Shown here in pieces: positions 28,799 to 35,873 of a stretch of 64,000 nt of DNA (within the stretch, counting starts at the first letter, position 1; every line of letters begins with the position of its first letter). Both the position numbers and the translations under genes were made by a program. Location: assembly GCA_964516925.1 (NCBI GenBank), contig CAZEXL010000007.1, forward strand, positions 3,306-67,305. Reading direction: 5' to 3'. The stretch is from CAG-552 sp964516925 (GTDB taxonomy: Bacteria > Bacillota > Clostridia > Christensenellales > Pumilibacteraceae). The notes under the pieces are model-generated. The model was not told the DNA's origin, searched no databases, and saw nothing but the letters and a program-made list of their open reading frames with translations.

Positions 28799-29650
28799 CT
28801 ACACAATTAACGTATCGAACAACTTTTTTACGTCTTCCGTCTTTTGCTTGGCCGCTTCGTAGCCGAGCTTTATCATTTCCTCGTAGCCGTCTTTTTTGGC
28901 TGCCGAAAATTTGGATAAATCGGCAGAAATAATCACGTCGGACAATCTTAGCCCCTCTTCGGAGGTATGCGCCGACATAATATTATACGTGGCTTTTATT
29001 ACGTCCAACAGTCCTAGCTCGTTCGTGCCGCCGCCGCGCGTAGGATTTACGTCTACCGTAACGACGAAGTCCGCTCCGAACATCTTGCACACCGAAGCCG
29101 GAATGTTGTTAAGCACGCCGCCGTCTACTAGGTGCTTCTCTCCGATTACGACAGGTCTGAACACGATGGGCACGGCGCACGACGAACTTACCGCCTGGTC
29201 TACGCTGCCGCTGTCGAAGATTACGGGTTTGCCGGTAACGAGGTCGACCGCAACGCAGCTAAACGGACGAAGCATATCTTCGATATTCATATTGCCCATG
29301 CGCCGCGTGAATATGTTGCCTATTGCAAGCGGATCGGAACCTATAAACAGTTTGCTCGTTTTTACGTCGCGAAGTTGCAGTTCGTGCGAATACGCAATTA
29401 AATCGTCGGCGGCAATACCTGCGCAATAAAACGCACCGACCAAGCTGCCCACGCTGGTGCCGCAACAAAGATCGAAGTTAAAGCCCGCTTCTTCAAACGC
29501 CTTAAGTGCGCCTATGTGCGCAAATCCTCTGGCGCCGCCGCCGCCAAGACACAACGCCACTTTGGGCTTGCGACCTTTTGCCTCTTCCTTCTTAACTAAC
29601 GCCTCGCCTTTGTCTTTTTTGCCACGCCTAAAAAACGAAAGCAATCCCAT
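28799..29650 (-). CDS. Patatin-like phospholipase (RssA-like)
   Basis: 283 residues. The oxyanion loop GGGGARGFAHIGAL (about 35-48), nucleophile elbow GTSVGSL (about 66-72, Ser68) and catalytic Asp in VDGGVLNNIP (about 170) are all present, so the Ser-Asp dyad is intact. There is no signal peptide, so it acts in the cytosol or at the inner membrane face as a lipid acyl hydrolase; substrate unknown. The N-terminus is basic (FFRRGKKDKG). The start lies 1 nt after the rplI stop, with a GAGGG element inside rplI, so it is co-translated with ribosomal protein L9. Confidence 0.92.
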   Translation of the reverse strand: MGLLSFFRRGKKDKGEALVKKEEAKGRKPKVALCLGGGGARGFAHIGALKAFEEAGFNFDLCCGTSVGSLVGAFYCAGIAADDLIAYSHELQLRDVKTSKLFIGSDPLAIGNIFTRRMGNMNIEDMLRPFSCVAVDLVTGKPVIFDSGSVDQAVSSSCAVPIVFRPVVIGEKHLVDGGVLNNIPASVCKMFGADFVVTVDVNPTRGGGTNELGLLDVIKATYNIMSAHTSEEGLRLSDVIISADLSKFSAAKKDGYEEMIKLGYEAAKQKTEDVKKLFDTLIV

Positions 29651-29651
29651 G

Positions 29652-30095
29652 CTATTCGCCCTCGACTACTACTTTAAGCTTAGCTGATACTTCGGCGTAC
29701 GGCTTTACGGTTACGGTGTGAGTACCGACCGTTTTGATAGGTTCGGGCAAGACGATCTTCTTTTTGTCGATTTCTATGCCCTCTTTGCCGAGCGCGTCGG
29801 CAATAGCCTGAGTATTAAGCGCTCCGAAAATTTTACCCGTTTCGGACACCTTGAGTTTTACGGTTACGCTCATGCCGTTAAGTCGCTTTGCAAGTTCTTC
29901 GGCTTCGGCTTTTTCCACTTTTTTATGATAGTCCGCCGCCGCTTGCGAAACCTTTAAGCTGTTAAGATTAACGCTGGTTGCTTCGATAGCCAGCTTGTTT
30001 TTAAGCAAGAAGTTGCGCGCGTATCCGTCGTTAACGTCGATAACGTCGCCCTTTTTGCCCTGAGCTTTTACGTCTTTTACTAAGATTACTTTCAT
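29652..30095 (-). CDS. rplI: 50S ribosomal protein bL9
   Basis: 147 residues, the expected length. The N-terminal domain carries the bL9 signature MKVILVKDVKAQGKKGDV and VNDGYARNFLLKNKLAI; the long connecting helix and C-terminal domain (KIFGALNTQAIADAL, KIVLPEPIKTVGTHTV) are normal. AAGGAG lies 9 nt before the ATG, and a consensus promoter is 30 nt further up. In many Firmicutes rplI neighbours dnaB, rpsR or gdpP; here its partner is a patatin gene, which is unusual. Confidence 0.97.
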   Translation of the reverse strand: MKVILVKDVKAQGKKGDVIDVNDGYARNFLLKNKLAIEATSVNLNSLKVSQAAADYHKKVEKAEAEELAKRLNGMSVTVKLKVSETGKIFGALNTQAIADALGKEGIEIDKKKIVLPEPIKTVGTHTVTVKPYAEVSAKLKVVVEGE

Positions 30096-30125
30096 TTTAG
30101 TAGCTCCTTTTTGTCGTTTATATAA

Positions 30126-30154
30126 ATTATACAGTATACTTTGCCGTTTGTCAA
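30126..30154 (-). promoter_or_regulatory. rplI promoter
   Basis: TTGACA (30154-30149), 17 bp, TATAAT (30131-30126): exact consensus, followed by a 24-nt leader. Confidence 0.85.
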
Positions 30155-30174
30155 TAAGGTTTTATCGTTTGCTT

Positions 30175-30597
30175 CTATCTTTTTTCGCATAGCCTTTTTA
30201 CCGTTTGGCGTAACGCCGCTATGGCTTCGTCGGGCTCGAATACGTCTTTTACCGTCTGTTCCATAGGGCAAATTCCGTCGCCCGTTCGATTACGAATGAC
30301 GTCCGCGTACGTATCGCAAGAATACTTTATGCCGAATTCGTTTAAAACCGGCAATGCCGCCTTGCTTAATACGACGGCGTAAAGTTCGACTATGCCTGCT
30401 TTAGCGTAAACGAACGCCGCTGCCTTGCCTACGATTTTATCCGCCGCCGCGCCCCCGAAATAGTCGCAGTTGCTATCCAAAAATCTTAAAAGCGGCTTTA
30501 TTCCGCGCTCGTTGCTTACAAACGTCTTGTCGCCCTTTACTATTGCACACCTTACGTCGCCCGTAAGCAGTTCTTTTGCTTTTGTAATATCGTTCAT
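30175..30597 (-). CDS. DUF1893 domain protein
   Basis: 140 residues from the ATG at 30597 (GAGG about 8 nt upstream), matching the whole length of the DUF1893 family. Recognisable segments are AKELLTGDVRCAIVKGDKTF, the SNERGIKPLLRFLD element, and DKIVGKAAAFVYAKAGI, which resemble a cytidine-deaminase-like fold without the catalytic HxE; PGDGICPMEQ-like GDGICPMEQTV near the end holds a conserved Cys. The function is unknown. It is a single gene with its own consensus promoter. Confidence 0.85.
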   Translation of the reverse strand: MNDITKAKELLTGDVRCAIVKGDKTFVSNERGIKPLLRFLDSNCDYFGGAAADKIVGKAAAFVYAKAGIVELYAVVLSKAALPVLNEFGIKYSCDTYADVIRNRTGDGICPMEQTVKDVFEPDEAIAALRQTVKRLCEKR

Positions 30598-30620
30598 AAC
30601 GTTCTTCCTCTTGCCTTGCG

Positions 30621-30650
30621 ATTGTAGCATAATCGATGAGAAAATGTCAA
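30621..30650 (-). promoter_or_regulatory. Promoter of the DUF1893 gene
   Basis: TTGACA (30650-30645), 18 bp, TACAAT (30626-30621). Confidence 0.75.
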
Positions 30651-30659
30651 TAAAAACGC

Positions 30660-31200
30660 AACCTTACTTTTCTTCCGTGACTTACTTTTCTTCCGTGAAG
30701 AAAAGTAAGCAAAAGAAGCTTAATAGAATATTATTGTTAACGGTGGCGAGTTTGATTGTACCACTTTCTTTTCTTCCGTGACTTACCTTTCTTCCGTGAA
30801 GAAAAGTAAGCAAAAGAAGCTTGAGGAATTAAGCGGTAGTTTGTTGCTAAAACAAGCAGTTTATAAGTGCATATTTTCTTTATGTCATTCTGAGCCGCAG
30901 GCGAAGAATCTCGCGGAAGCGTTACCTTATTGGGTTTTGCTTGGCAATAGTACGCTTGATTGTGCACTTTCTTTTCTTCCGTGACTTACCTTTCTTCCGT
31001 GAAGAAAAGTAAGCAAAAGNNNNNNNNNNNNNNNNNNNNNNNNNNNNNNNNNNNNNNNNNNNNNNNNNNNNNNNNNNNNNNNNNNNNNNNNNNNNNNNNN
31101 NNNNNNNNNNNNNNNNNNNATCTCGCGGAAGCGTTACCTTATTGGGTTTTGCTTGGCAATAGTACGCTTGATTGGCACTTTCTTTTCTTCCGTGAAGAAG
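30660..31200. repeat. Tandem composite of dispersed hairpin repeats with an internal gap
   Basis: Three full hairpins (arms CTTACYTTTCTT and complement around CCGTG, at 30681-30709, 30782-30810 and 30985-31013), each preceded by a broken copy of its own left arm. Between them lie a GTCATTCTGAGC/GAAGAATCTCGCGGAAGCG module and a GGCAATAGTACGCTTGATT module, the latter repeated after the gap. The region has no credible CDS; short open frames through the hairpins are repeat artefacts. Confidence 0.85.
31020..31119. other. Scaffold gap of 100 N inside the composite repeat
   Basis: Exactly 100 N, with copies of the same module on both sides, so an unknown number of repeat units is missing. Confidence 0.95.
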
Positions 31201-31205
31201 GTAAG

Positions 31206-31244
31206 AAAAACGCGCTTTTAAGGTAATTGCCCTTAAAAGCGCGC
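31206..31244 (-). terminator. Strong intrinsic terminator of the PH-like gene
   Basis: CGCGCTTTTAAGG pairs with CCTTAAAAGCGCG. The minus strand then runs into TTTTTC. Below it, 31274-31281 is a run of eight G. Confidence 0.85.
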
Positions 31245-31290
31245 CAAGTCGTTGCGTTTTACCGCAACTAATATGGGGGGGGAAAACTAA

Positions 31291-31839
31291 TTAATCGTTA
31301 GCCAAAAGCAACGCACCGATCTGCGTAACGATTTCTTTTGCCGTATCGGCGTCAACCTTTACCTTAAGCTTTTTGTTCTTCTTTTCGGTAAGCTGCAAAC
31401 CCATACTTGCATACACCGACAACCCGTACCCGCACGAATTACCGCACACAACAAGCGTAAGCGCAGTATTCTTCTTAAACAATAAAACCAATCCGATTAT
31501 CGCAAGAACTGCTCCGATAACTATAAATACAACCATAGGCGCGGCAGCACCGATACCTATGCAACCAAGCGCGATAATCAATAAAATAATAGCTATCACT
31601 TTAAAATTTTGAATGCCCGCAGATACCGATATGTTGGACACGTTGTCGCGACGAATTTCGTTTCGGACTATTTTGTTACCATTAGAATAATGATAATTGC
31701 TTAATGCAATAACTCTTTTGTCGGTAACGAGCAATTCGTGTACCGAGCCCACGCTGCCCTTCGTTTTTGCATACGTCCATGACTTAATCATTTTTTCATT
31801 TTCAGCCAAACCGTATACGGATTGATCAACTTCACTCAC
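31291..31839 (-). CDS. PH-like domain membrane protein of unknown function
   Basis: 182 residues from a GTG at 31839; AGGAGG lies 8 nt upstream and decides this start. Residues about 20-75 (SVHELLVTDKRVIALSNYHY, NEIRRDNVSNISV) resemble bacterial PH domains of the bPH/YdbT group, followed by two adjacent membrane spans (about 82-120) and a short lysine-rich C-terminal domain with a second PH-like beta segment (YASMGLQLTEKKNKKLKVKV). It probably faces the cytosol and may bind lipid or a partner. A consensus promoter and a 10-bp inverted repeat separate it from a divergent HTH regulator. Confidence 0.75.
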   Translation of the reverse strand: MSEVDQSVYGLAENEKMIKSWTYAKTKGSVGSVHELLVTDKRVIALSNYHYSNGNKIVRNEIRRDNVSNISVSAGIQNFKVIAIILLIIALGCIGIGAAAPMVVFIVIGAVLAIIGLVLLFKKNTALTLVVCGNSCGYGLSVYASMGLQLTEKKNKKLKVKVDADTAKEIVTQIGALLLAND

Positions 31840-31872
31840 TTTTACGTACCTCCTAGTGAACTTATTGCGAAG

Positions 31873-31901
31873 ATTGTAGCATAATTTAACTATAATGTCA
31901 A
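31873..31901 (-). promoter_or_regulatory. Promoter of the PH-like gene
   Basis: TTGACA (31901-31896), 17 bp, TACAAT (31878-31873). Confidence 0.8.
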
Positions 31902-31930
31902 CTAAATTCTGATATATATGTAGTTAAATT
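31883..31930. promoter_or_regulatory. Split 10-bp inverted repeat, candidate operator pair
   Basis: AATTTAACTA (31883-31892) and its exact complement TAGTTAAATT (31921-31930) lie 38 bp apart centre to centre. One arm sits in the PH-gene promoter spacer and the other just before the -10 region of the HTH gene. Between them is the AAATTCTGATATATATGT element (31903-31920). Confidence 0.55.
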
Positions 31931-31976
31931 TTATAGTATAATGAAAAAAATCGGAGTTTCGATATTAAAAATCACC

Positions 31977-32291
31977 ATGAACGTTATAAAAAGACTAAAT
32001 GAATTAAGGCTAGAACGAAATTTAAGCGTATACCGTCTGTCGGAATTGTCCGGCATAAATCAATCTACGCTTGCAAACACCTTTTCCAGAGGCACGACGC
32101 CCTCTATTCAAACGTTGGAAAAACTTTGTGAAACTATGGGAATAACGCTTTCTCAATTTTTTGAAGAGGACGACGAGCAAATGTTGCTTACTAAAAGCGA
32201 AAGAGAACTGATGCTTAACTACCGCAAACTACCCGCCGAAGTTAAAGAAGCAATCGCGCAAATGATAAAATCGGTAAGCGAAATACGCTAG
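31977..32291 (+). CDS. XRE-family HTH regulator
   Basis: 104 residues from the ATG at 31977; an upstream ATG at 31941 lies in the promoter. The N-terminal HTH_3 domain (NVIKRLNELRLERNLSVYRL, SGINQSTLANTFSRGTTPSI) is complete, with the typical KLCETMGITLSQFF helix after it, and a short C-terminal helix (ELMLNYRKLPAEVKEAIAQM) that may dimerise. CGGAG lies about 20 nt upstream, so translation signals are weak. It is divergent from the PH-like membrane protein gene and probably regulates it through the split inverted repeat between them. Confidence 0.88.
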   Translation: MNVIKRLNELRLERNLSVYRLSELSGINQSTLANTFSRGTTPSIQTLEKLCETMGITLSQFFEEDDEQMLLTKSERELMLNYRKLPAEVKEAIAQMIKSVSEIR

Positions 32292-32326
32292 AAAAAAACG
32301 GACAATTTTAGGATTGTCCGTTTTTG
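32292..32326. terminator. Bidirectional terminator between convergent genes
   Basis: ACGGACAAT and ATTGTCCGT form a perfect 9-bp stem flanked by A7 and T5. It serves the HTH gene (+) and the radical SAM gene (-). Confidence 0.9.
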
Positions 32327-32346
32327 TTAATTGAATAATCGCAACG

Positions 32347-33189
32347 CTAAAAGCTAGGCGTGTATGTGTCGGAAGCCGAATCGCGATACTGCATAAAGCC
32401 CTTTAGCCCCAGCGACGCGGCTACGTCGACTACACTGTCGTATTCGAACGACGTTACAGTGCGGTTAAGCTCGCTTGCGCCGCGATTGAACTTAGGCGTG
32501 TACTGACTCATAATGCTTACGTATGCGCCGTGAAAATGCTCGGCAATATACCTTATTATATTTATACTGTCCTTGCGCTGTCCCGGCAAAACGAGGTGAC
32601 GTACAACAACGCCTTTTTGAATAATTCCGTCCTTTATAACTACGTCGCCAACTTGATCTATCATTTTGGCGATTGTTTTTTTTGCCACCTCGGGATAGTC
32701 GGGCGCAAGCGAATATTTTGCCGCAAGCTCGGACGAAAAATACTTAAAGTCAGGCAAATACACGTCTACCAACCCGTTAAGTTCGCTTAAGTCCCCTTCG
32801 TAGCCACTGCTGTTGTACACGACCGGCACGGTAAGCCGAGGCTTTATTTTACGCAAAACGGAAGCCACGTAAGGCACGAGATGCGCCGCCGTAACCAAAT
32901 TTACGTTATGAACGCCGCTTTTCGAAAGCTTTAAAATTTCGTCGGCAAGACGATCCTCGGAATAATACTCGCCCTTGCCTTCGTGACTTATCGAGCGGTT
33001 CTGACAAAAACAGCACCTTAAATTACAGCCCGAAAAGAACACCGCTCCGCTGCCCTTCGTTCCGCTGATTATAGGCTCCTCGTAATAATGAGTCATTATT
33101 TTGGCTACTTTAAGTCCGTTTACGCCGCAAAAGCCGCTCTTGCCTTGATCGATTACGCATTGCCTAGGACAATTACCACACCTTTTCAT
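32347..33189 (-). CDS. Radical SAM protein, PflX-like (COG1313 type)
   Basis: 280 residues. The radical SAM motif is CNLRCCFC (Cys55, 59, 62), preceded by a Cys-rich N-terminus (Cys4, 7, 11, 21) typical of this group. Downstream landmarks are VNLVTAAHLVPYV, VYNSSGYEG, VYLPDFKYF and the HLVLPGQRKDSINI segment. Members resemble pyruvate formate-lyase activating enzymes, but the natural target is not established; no pfl gene is nearby. The gene is monocistronic, begins at the ATG at 33189 exactly 6 nt after a -10 box, and lacks a Shine-Dalgarno, which predicts a leaderless mRNA. Confidence 0.9.
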   Translation of the reverse strand: MKRCGNCPRQCVIDQGKSGFCGVNGLKVAKIMTHYYEEPIISGTKGSGAVFFSGCNLRCCFCQNRSISHEGKGEYYSEDRLADEILKLSKSGVHNVNLVTAAHLVPYVASVLRKIKPRLTVPVVYNSSGYEGDLSELNGLVDVYLPDFKYFSSELAAKYSLAPDYPEVAKKTIAKMIDQVGDVVIKDGIIQKGVVVRHLVLPGQRKDSINIIRYIAEHFHGAYVSIMSQYTPKFNRGASELNRTVTSFEYDSVVDVAASLGLKGFMQYRDSASDTYTPSF

Positions 33190-33195
33190 ACTCTT

Positions 33196-33224
33196 ATTGT
33201 ATCATATTTTTACGGATAATTCAA
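33196..33224 (-). promoter_or_regulatory. Leaderless promoter of the PflX-like gene
   Basis: TTGAAT (33224-33219), 17 bp, TACAAT (33201-33196), 6 nt, ATG. There is no Shine-Dalgarno. Confidence 0.75.
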
Positions 33225-33262
33225 CTAAAGAAGACTAGATAACGCTTTATTACCTCGAAGTC

Positions 33263-33291
33263 TTGCTTTTTGACACAAAACGTGCTATAAT
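33263..33291 (+). promoter_or_regulatory. Leaderless promoter of the ABC-F gene
   Basis: TTGCTT (33263-33268), 17 bp, TATAAT (33286-33291), then 6 nt to the ATG at 33298. There is no Shine-Dalgarno. Confidence 0.7.
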
Positions 33292-33297
33292 GCAACT

Positions 33298-34836
33298 ATG
33301 AGCATTTTGGAAATAAAAAACTTATCGCACGTGTACGACAGCAAAACACTTTTTTACAAAGCAAATCTAAGCGTTTCGGGCGGCGAACATTCGGGCATAG
33401 TCGGACTTAACGGCGCAGGCAAATCAACGTTTATAAAAATCTTGTCCGGCGAGGTCCTTCAAGACGAAGGCGAAGTAAAGTGGCTTAACGGACTTACTAC
33501 GGGCTACCTCGATCAGCACGCCGACATCGATCGCTCGCTTACCGTTATGGAATATCTGCGAGCCGCATTTAGCGAAATGTACGTTTTGAACTATAAGATG
33601 GAAAGCATCTACGCGCAAATGGCAGAATCCGACCCCGACGAGCTGGACAAACTTATTACAAAAGCAAACAACATTCTCGATCGCCTCACCGACGCAGGCT
33701 TTTTCGAGCTTGACGCCACTATAAAAAAGGTCGCCTCCGGTCTAGGCGTTGCCGCGCTTGGCTACGACACTCCGATATCCAACCTTAGCGGCGGCGGCAG
33801 AGCAAAGCTTATGCTTGCAAAATTGTTGCTTACAAAACCGGACGTTATGCTATTGGACGAACCCACTAACTTTTTGGACGTAGAACATATTGCGTGGCTG
33901 GAGGAGTTTCTTAACGGCACGAAGTCTGCGTTTTTGGTTATATCGCACGACATGGACTTTTTGGACAAGGTGTGCAAAAACATTATTAATATCGAAAACG
34001 GCGAAATTAAAAAATACAGCGGCAACTATTCGCAATTCGTCGTGCAGCGCGAACAAAACGCCAAGCAGTACGAAGAAGCGTACGCTAGACAACAGCGCGA
34101 AATAGAAAAAATGACCGACTACATCGAACGCAACAAAGCCCGTGCCGCCACGGCGGGTATGGCAAACAGCCGCAAAAAAATGCTGGACAAAATAGAAATC
34201 ATACGCAAACCGACCGTCGTTTACGACGCCGAGTTCAACTTTCCGTACGTAGACCTTAACACGAAGGAACTGCTTGTAGTCGATAAGCTGGAGGTAGGCT
34301 ACGGCTCACCCATTTTGCCGCCTTTTTCGATAACGCTGGGCAGCGACACCAGACTTTGGCTTAGAGGTACCAACGGCATAGGCAAAACGACCATTATAAA
34401 AACGATACTTTATAAACTTGCAAAAATAAGCGGAAAGGTCAGATTTCATCCGGCGGTAAAAATCGCATACATCGAGCAAGACCTTACCTTTGAAAACAGC
34501 GAACTTCTGCCCGCCCAATACCTAAGCGACAAATTTCCGCGCCTTAATCAAAAAGACGTGCGCGCCTTGCTTGCCAAAGTGGGACTTAAAAACGAACTTG
34601 CGCTTAAGCCCATTCACACGCTTAGCGGCGGCGAGCAAGTCAGACTTAAACTTGCCGTGCTTATGAATCAACCGTCCAATCTTCTCGTATTGGACGAACC
34701 TACCAACCATTTGGACGTTCGAGCCAAAGCAAGCCTAAAAAAAGCTCTTAACGCATACAAGGGCGCAATATTGCTGGTAAGTCACGAAAAAGACTTTGCC
34801 GAAGGCGTATGCAACAAAGTCTTTGACGTTAAGTAA
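33298..34836 (+). CDS. ABC-F family ATPase (ribosome-associated)
   Basis: 512 residues with two ABC modules and no membrane domain, which defines ABC-F. Module 1: Walker A GLNGAGKST (about 37-45), signature LSGGGRAKLMLAKLL, Walker B VMLLDEPTNFLD. Linker: about 245-300, helical and charged (QREIEKMTDYIERNKARA), shorter than in antibiotic-resistance ABC-Fs. Module 2: Walker A GTNGIGKTT (about 359-367), signature LSGGEQVRLKLAVLM, Walker B LLVLDEPTNHLD. ABC-F proteins bind the ribosomal E site and rescue stalled or drug-bound ribosomes; which drug or peptide, if any, cannot be told. It starts directly at a leaderless promoter and ends at a terminator. Confidence 0.93.
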   Translation: MSILEIKNLSHVYDSKTLFYKANLSVSGGEHSGIVGLNGAGKSTFIKILSGEVLQDEGEVKWLNGLTTGYLDQHADIDRSLTVMEYLRAAFSEMYVLNYKMESIYAQMAESDPDELDKLITKANNILDRLTDAGFFELDATIKKVASGLGVAALGYDTPISNLSGGGRAKLMLAKLLLTKPDVMLLDEPTNFLDVEHIAWLEEFLNGTKSAFLVISHDMDFLDKVCKNIINIENGEIKKYSGNYSQFVVQREQNAKQYEEAYARQQREIEKMTDYIERNKARAATAGMANSRKKMLDKIEIIRKPTVVYDAEFNFPYVDLNTKELLVVDKLEVGYGSPILPPFSITLGSDTRLWLRGTNGIGKTTIIKTILYKLAKISGKVRFHPAVKIAYIEQDLTFENSELLPAQYLSDKFPRLNQKDVRALLAKVGLKNELALKPIHTLSGGEQVRLKLAVLMNQPSNLLVLDEPTNHLDVRAKASLKKALNAYKGAILLVSHEKDFAEGVCNKVFDVK

Positions 34837-34850
34837 TTGCCTAAAAAGAA

Positions 34851-34880
34851 CGGCCGAGCTTAATTGCTCGACCGTTTTCG
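34851..34880. terminator. Bidirectional terminator between ABC-F and the kinase gene
   Basis: CGGCCGAGC and GCTCGACCG pair with one mismatch around TTAATT, followed by TTTTCGTTTT on the plus strand and TTCTTTTT on the minus strand. Confidence 0.8.
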
Positions 34881-34893
34881 TTTTGTTATAAAC

Positions 34894-35763
34894 TTATAAA
34901 TACGCTACGTTGTCGCCGCTTATATATTCGGCTGAATTGCGTACGCCGCTTAAAGCTTGCTCTTTTATAGGTAATCCTTGCAAAAAGCCTTTTATAAGCG
35001 CGGCGTTGAATACGCTGCCTACTCCGCTTTTGTTTACGACTATTGCGCTGCCCGCATCCACGTGCCCGAATTCGTTGCCGTCGTTGTACCACACGCCGTC
35101 CTTCCCACAAGTTACGAACACGCTTTTTACGCCGGCGTTAAGTAAAATATCGGTTGCGGCGTGAAAGTTATTCTCGCTTACAAGCGAAAACCCTACCAGA
35201 TTTTCAAGTTCCTCTTTGTTTGGCTTTATGGTATGAACGTACTTTAGCAAATTCTTTAGCTTAAGCGACGATTTTACCGATACCGTATCTGCAAAAATAG
35301 GGCATTTTACGTTTTGGCACAAAAATTCGAGTTTTTCGTAATCGTACTTTGCGTCCACGTAACACGCCGCCGCGCCGTTAAGAACGCCTAGCCTGGACTG
35401 AAAAAAACTAATATCCATATTGCGTAAAATACGATAATCGTTCAACTCGCGCAAGAGTTCGCCGTTAGAGTCCCTCATTTCTATTACTGCGGACGTAGGA
35501 GCGTCCAGCGTAAGCGAATAACTGTAGTCCACTCCGAAATGATCGCACGTCGCCTTTATTCCTTCGGCAAATACGTCGCGACCGAATGCCGTTATTAACT
35601 TTACGTCCACCCCGCCGCGCGCAAGATGTTCGCTTAGATTGCGAGCCTCGCCGTCTAATCTAAGCGATACGACACCCGGATTTTCGTCTTCGCTTTTACG
35701 AACGAACGACGTACCCAAAACCGTTACGTGCGATCCGCCTATAACCGATACGTATTGTTGCAT
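34894..35763 (-). CDS. PfkB-family sugar/nucleoside kinase-like protein lacking the catalytic Asp
   Basis: 289 residues from the ATG at 35763 (GGGAG 5 nt upstream). The PfkB fold is clear: YVSVIGGSHVTVLGTSF, GEARNLSEHLARGGVDVKLI near the N-terminus, TIKPNKEELENLVGF, and VFVTCGKDGVW. The C-terminal signature, normally T/S-G-A-G-D with the Asp as catalytic base, reads NKSGVGSVFNAALI, so residue 250 is Ser where Asp is expected; the DNA (GGAGTAGGCAGC) confirms it. The protein may be catalytically dead, use another base, or have become a regulator or sugar sensor. Relatives include pseudouridine kinase and ribokinase. A perfect consensus promoter precedes it. Confidence 0.85.
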   Translation of the reverse strand: MQQYVSVIGGSHVTVLGTSFVRKSEDENPGVVSLRLDGEARNLSEHLARGGVDVKLITAFGRDVFAEGIKATCDHFGVDYSYSLTLDAPTSAVIEMRDSNGELLRELNDYRILRNMDISFFQSRLGVLNGAAACYVDAKYDYEKLEFLCQNVKCPIFADTVSVKSSLKLKNLLKYVHTIKPNKEELENLVGFSLVSENNFHAATDILLNAGVKSVFVTCGKDGVWYNDGNEFGHVDAGSAIVVNKSGVGSVFNAALIKGFLQGLPIKEQALSGVRNSAEYISGDNVAYL

Positions 35764-35786
35764 ACATTCTCCCATAGTTTTTTTAT

Positions 35787-35815
35787 ATTATACCACACGC
35801 GAACGTGATTGTCAA
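35787..35815 (-). promoter_or_regulatory. Promoter of the PfkB-like gene
   Basis: TTGACA (35815-35810), 17 bp, TATAAT (35792-35787): exact consensus. The helix-phased repeat array begins 60 bp upstream. Confidence 0.85.
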
Positions 35816-35873
35816 TAGTCCCGCTTCGCTTAAACCCCGCCAAAAATAATTTCACATTGCGACGCAACCCCAC

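Noticed and set aside
30778..31226. Small plus-strand frames (SSVKKSKQKK-type peptides)
   Set aside because: They are translations of the hairpin repeats, recur in every copy and lack start signals.
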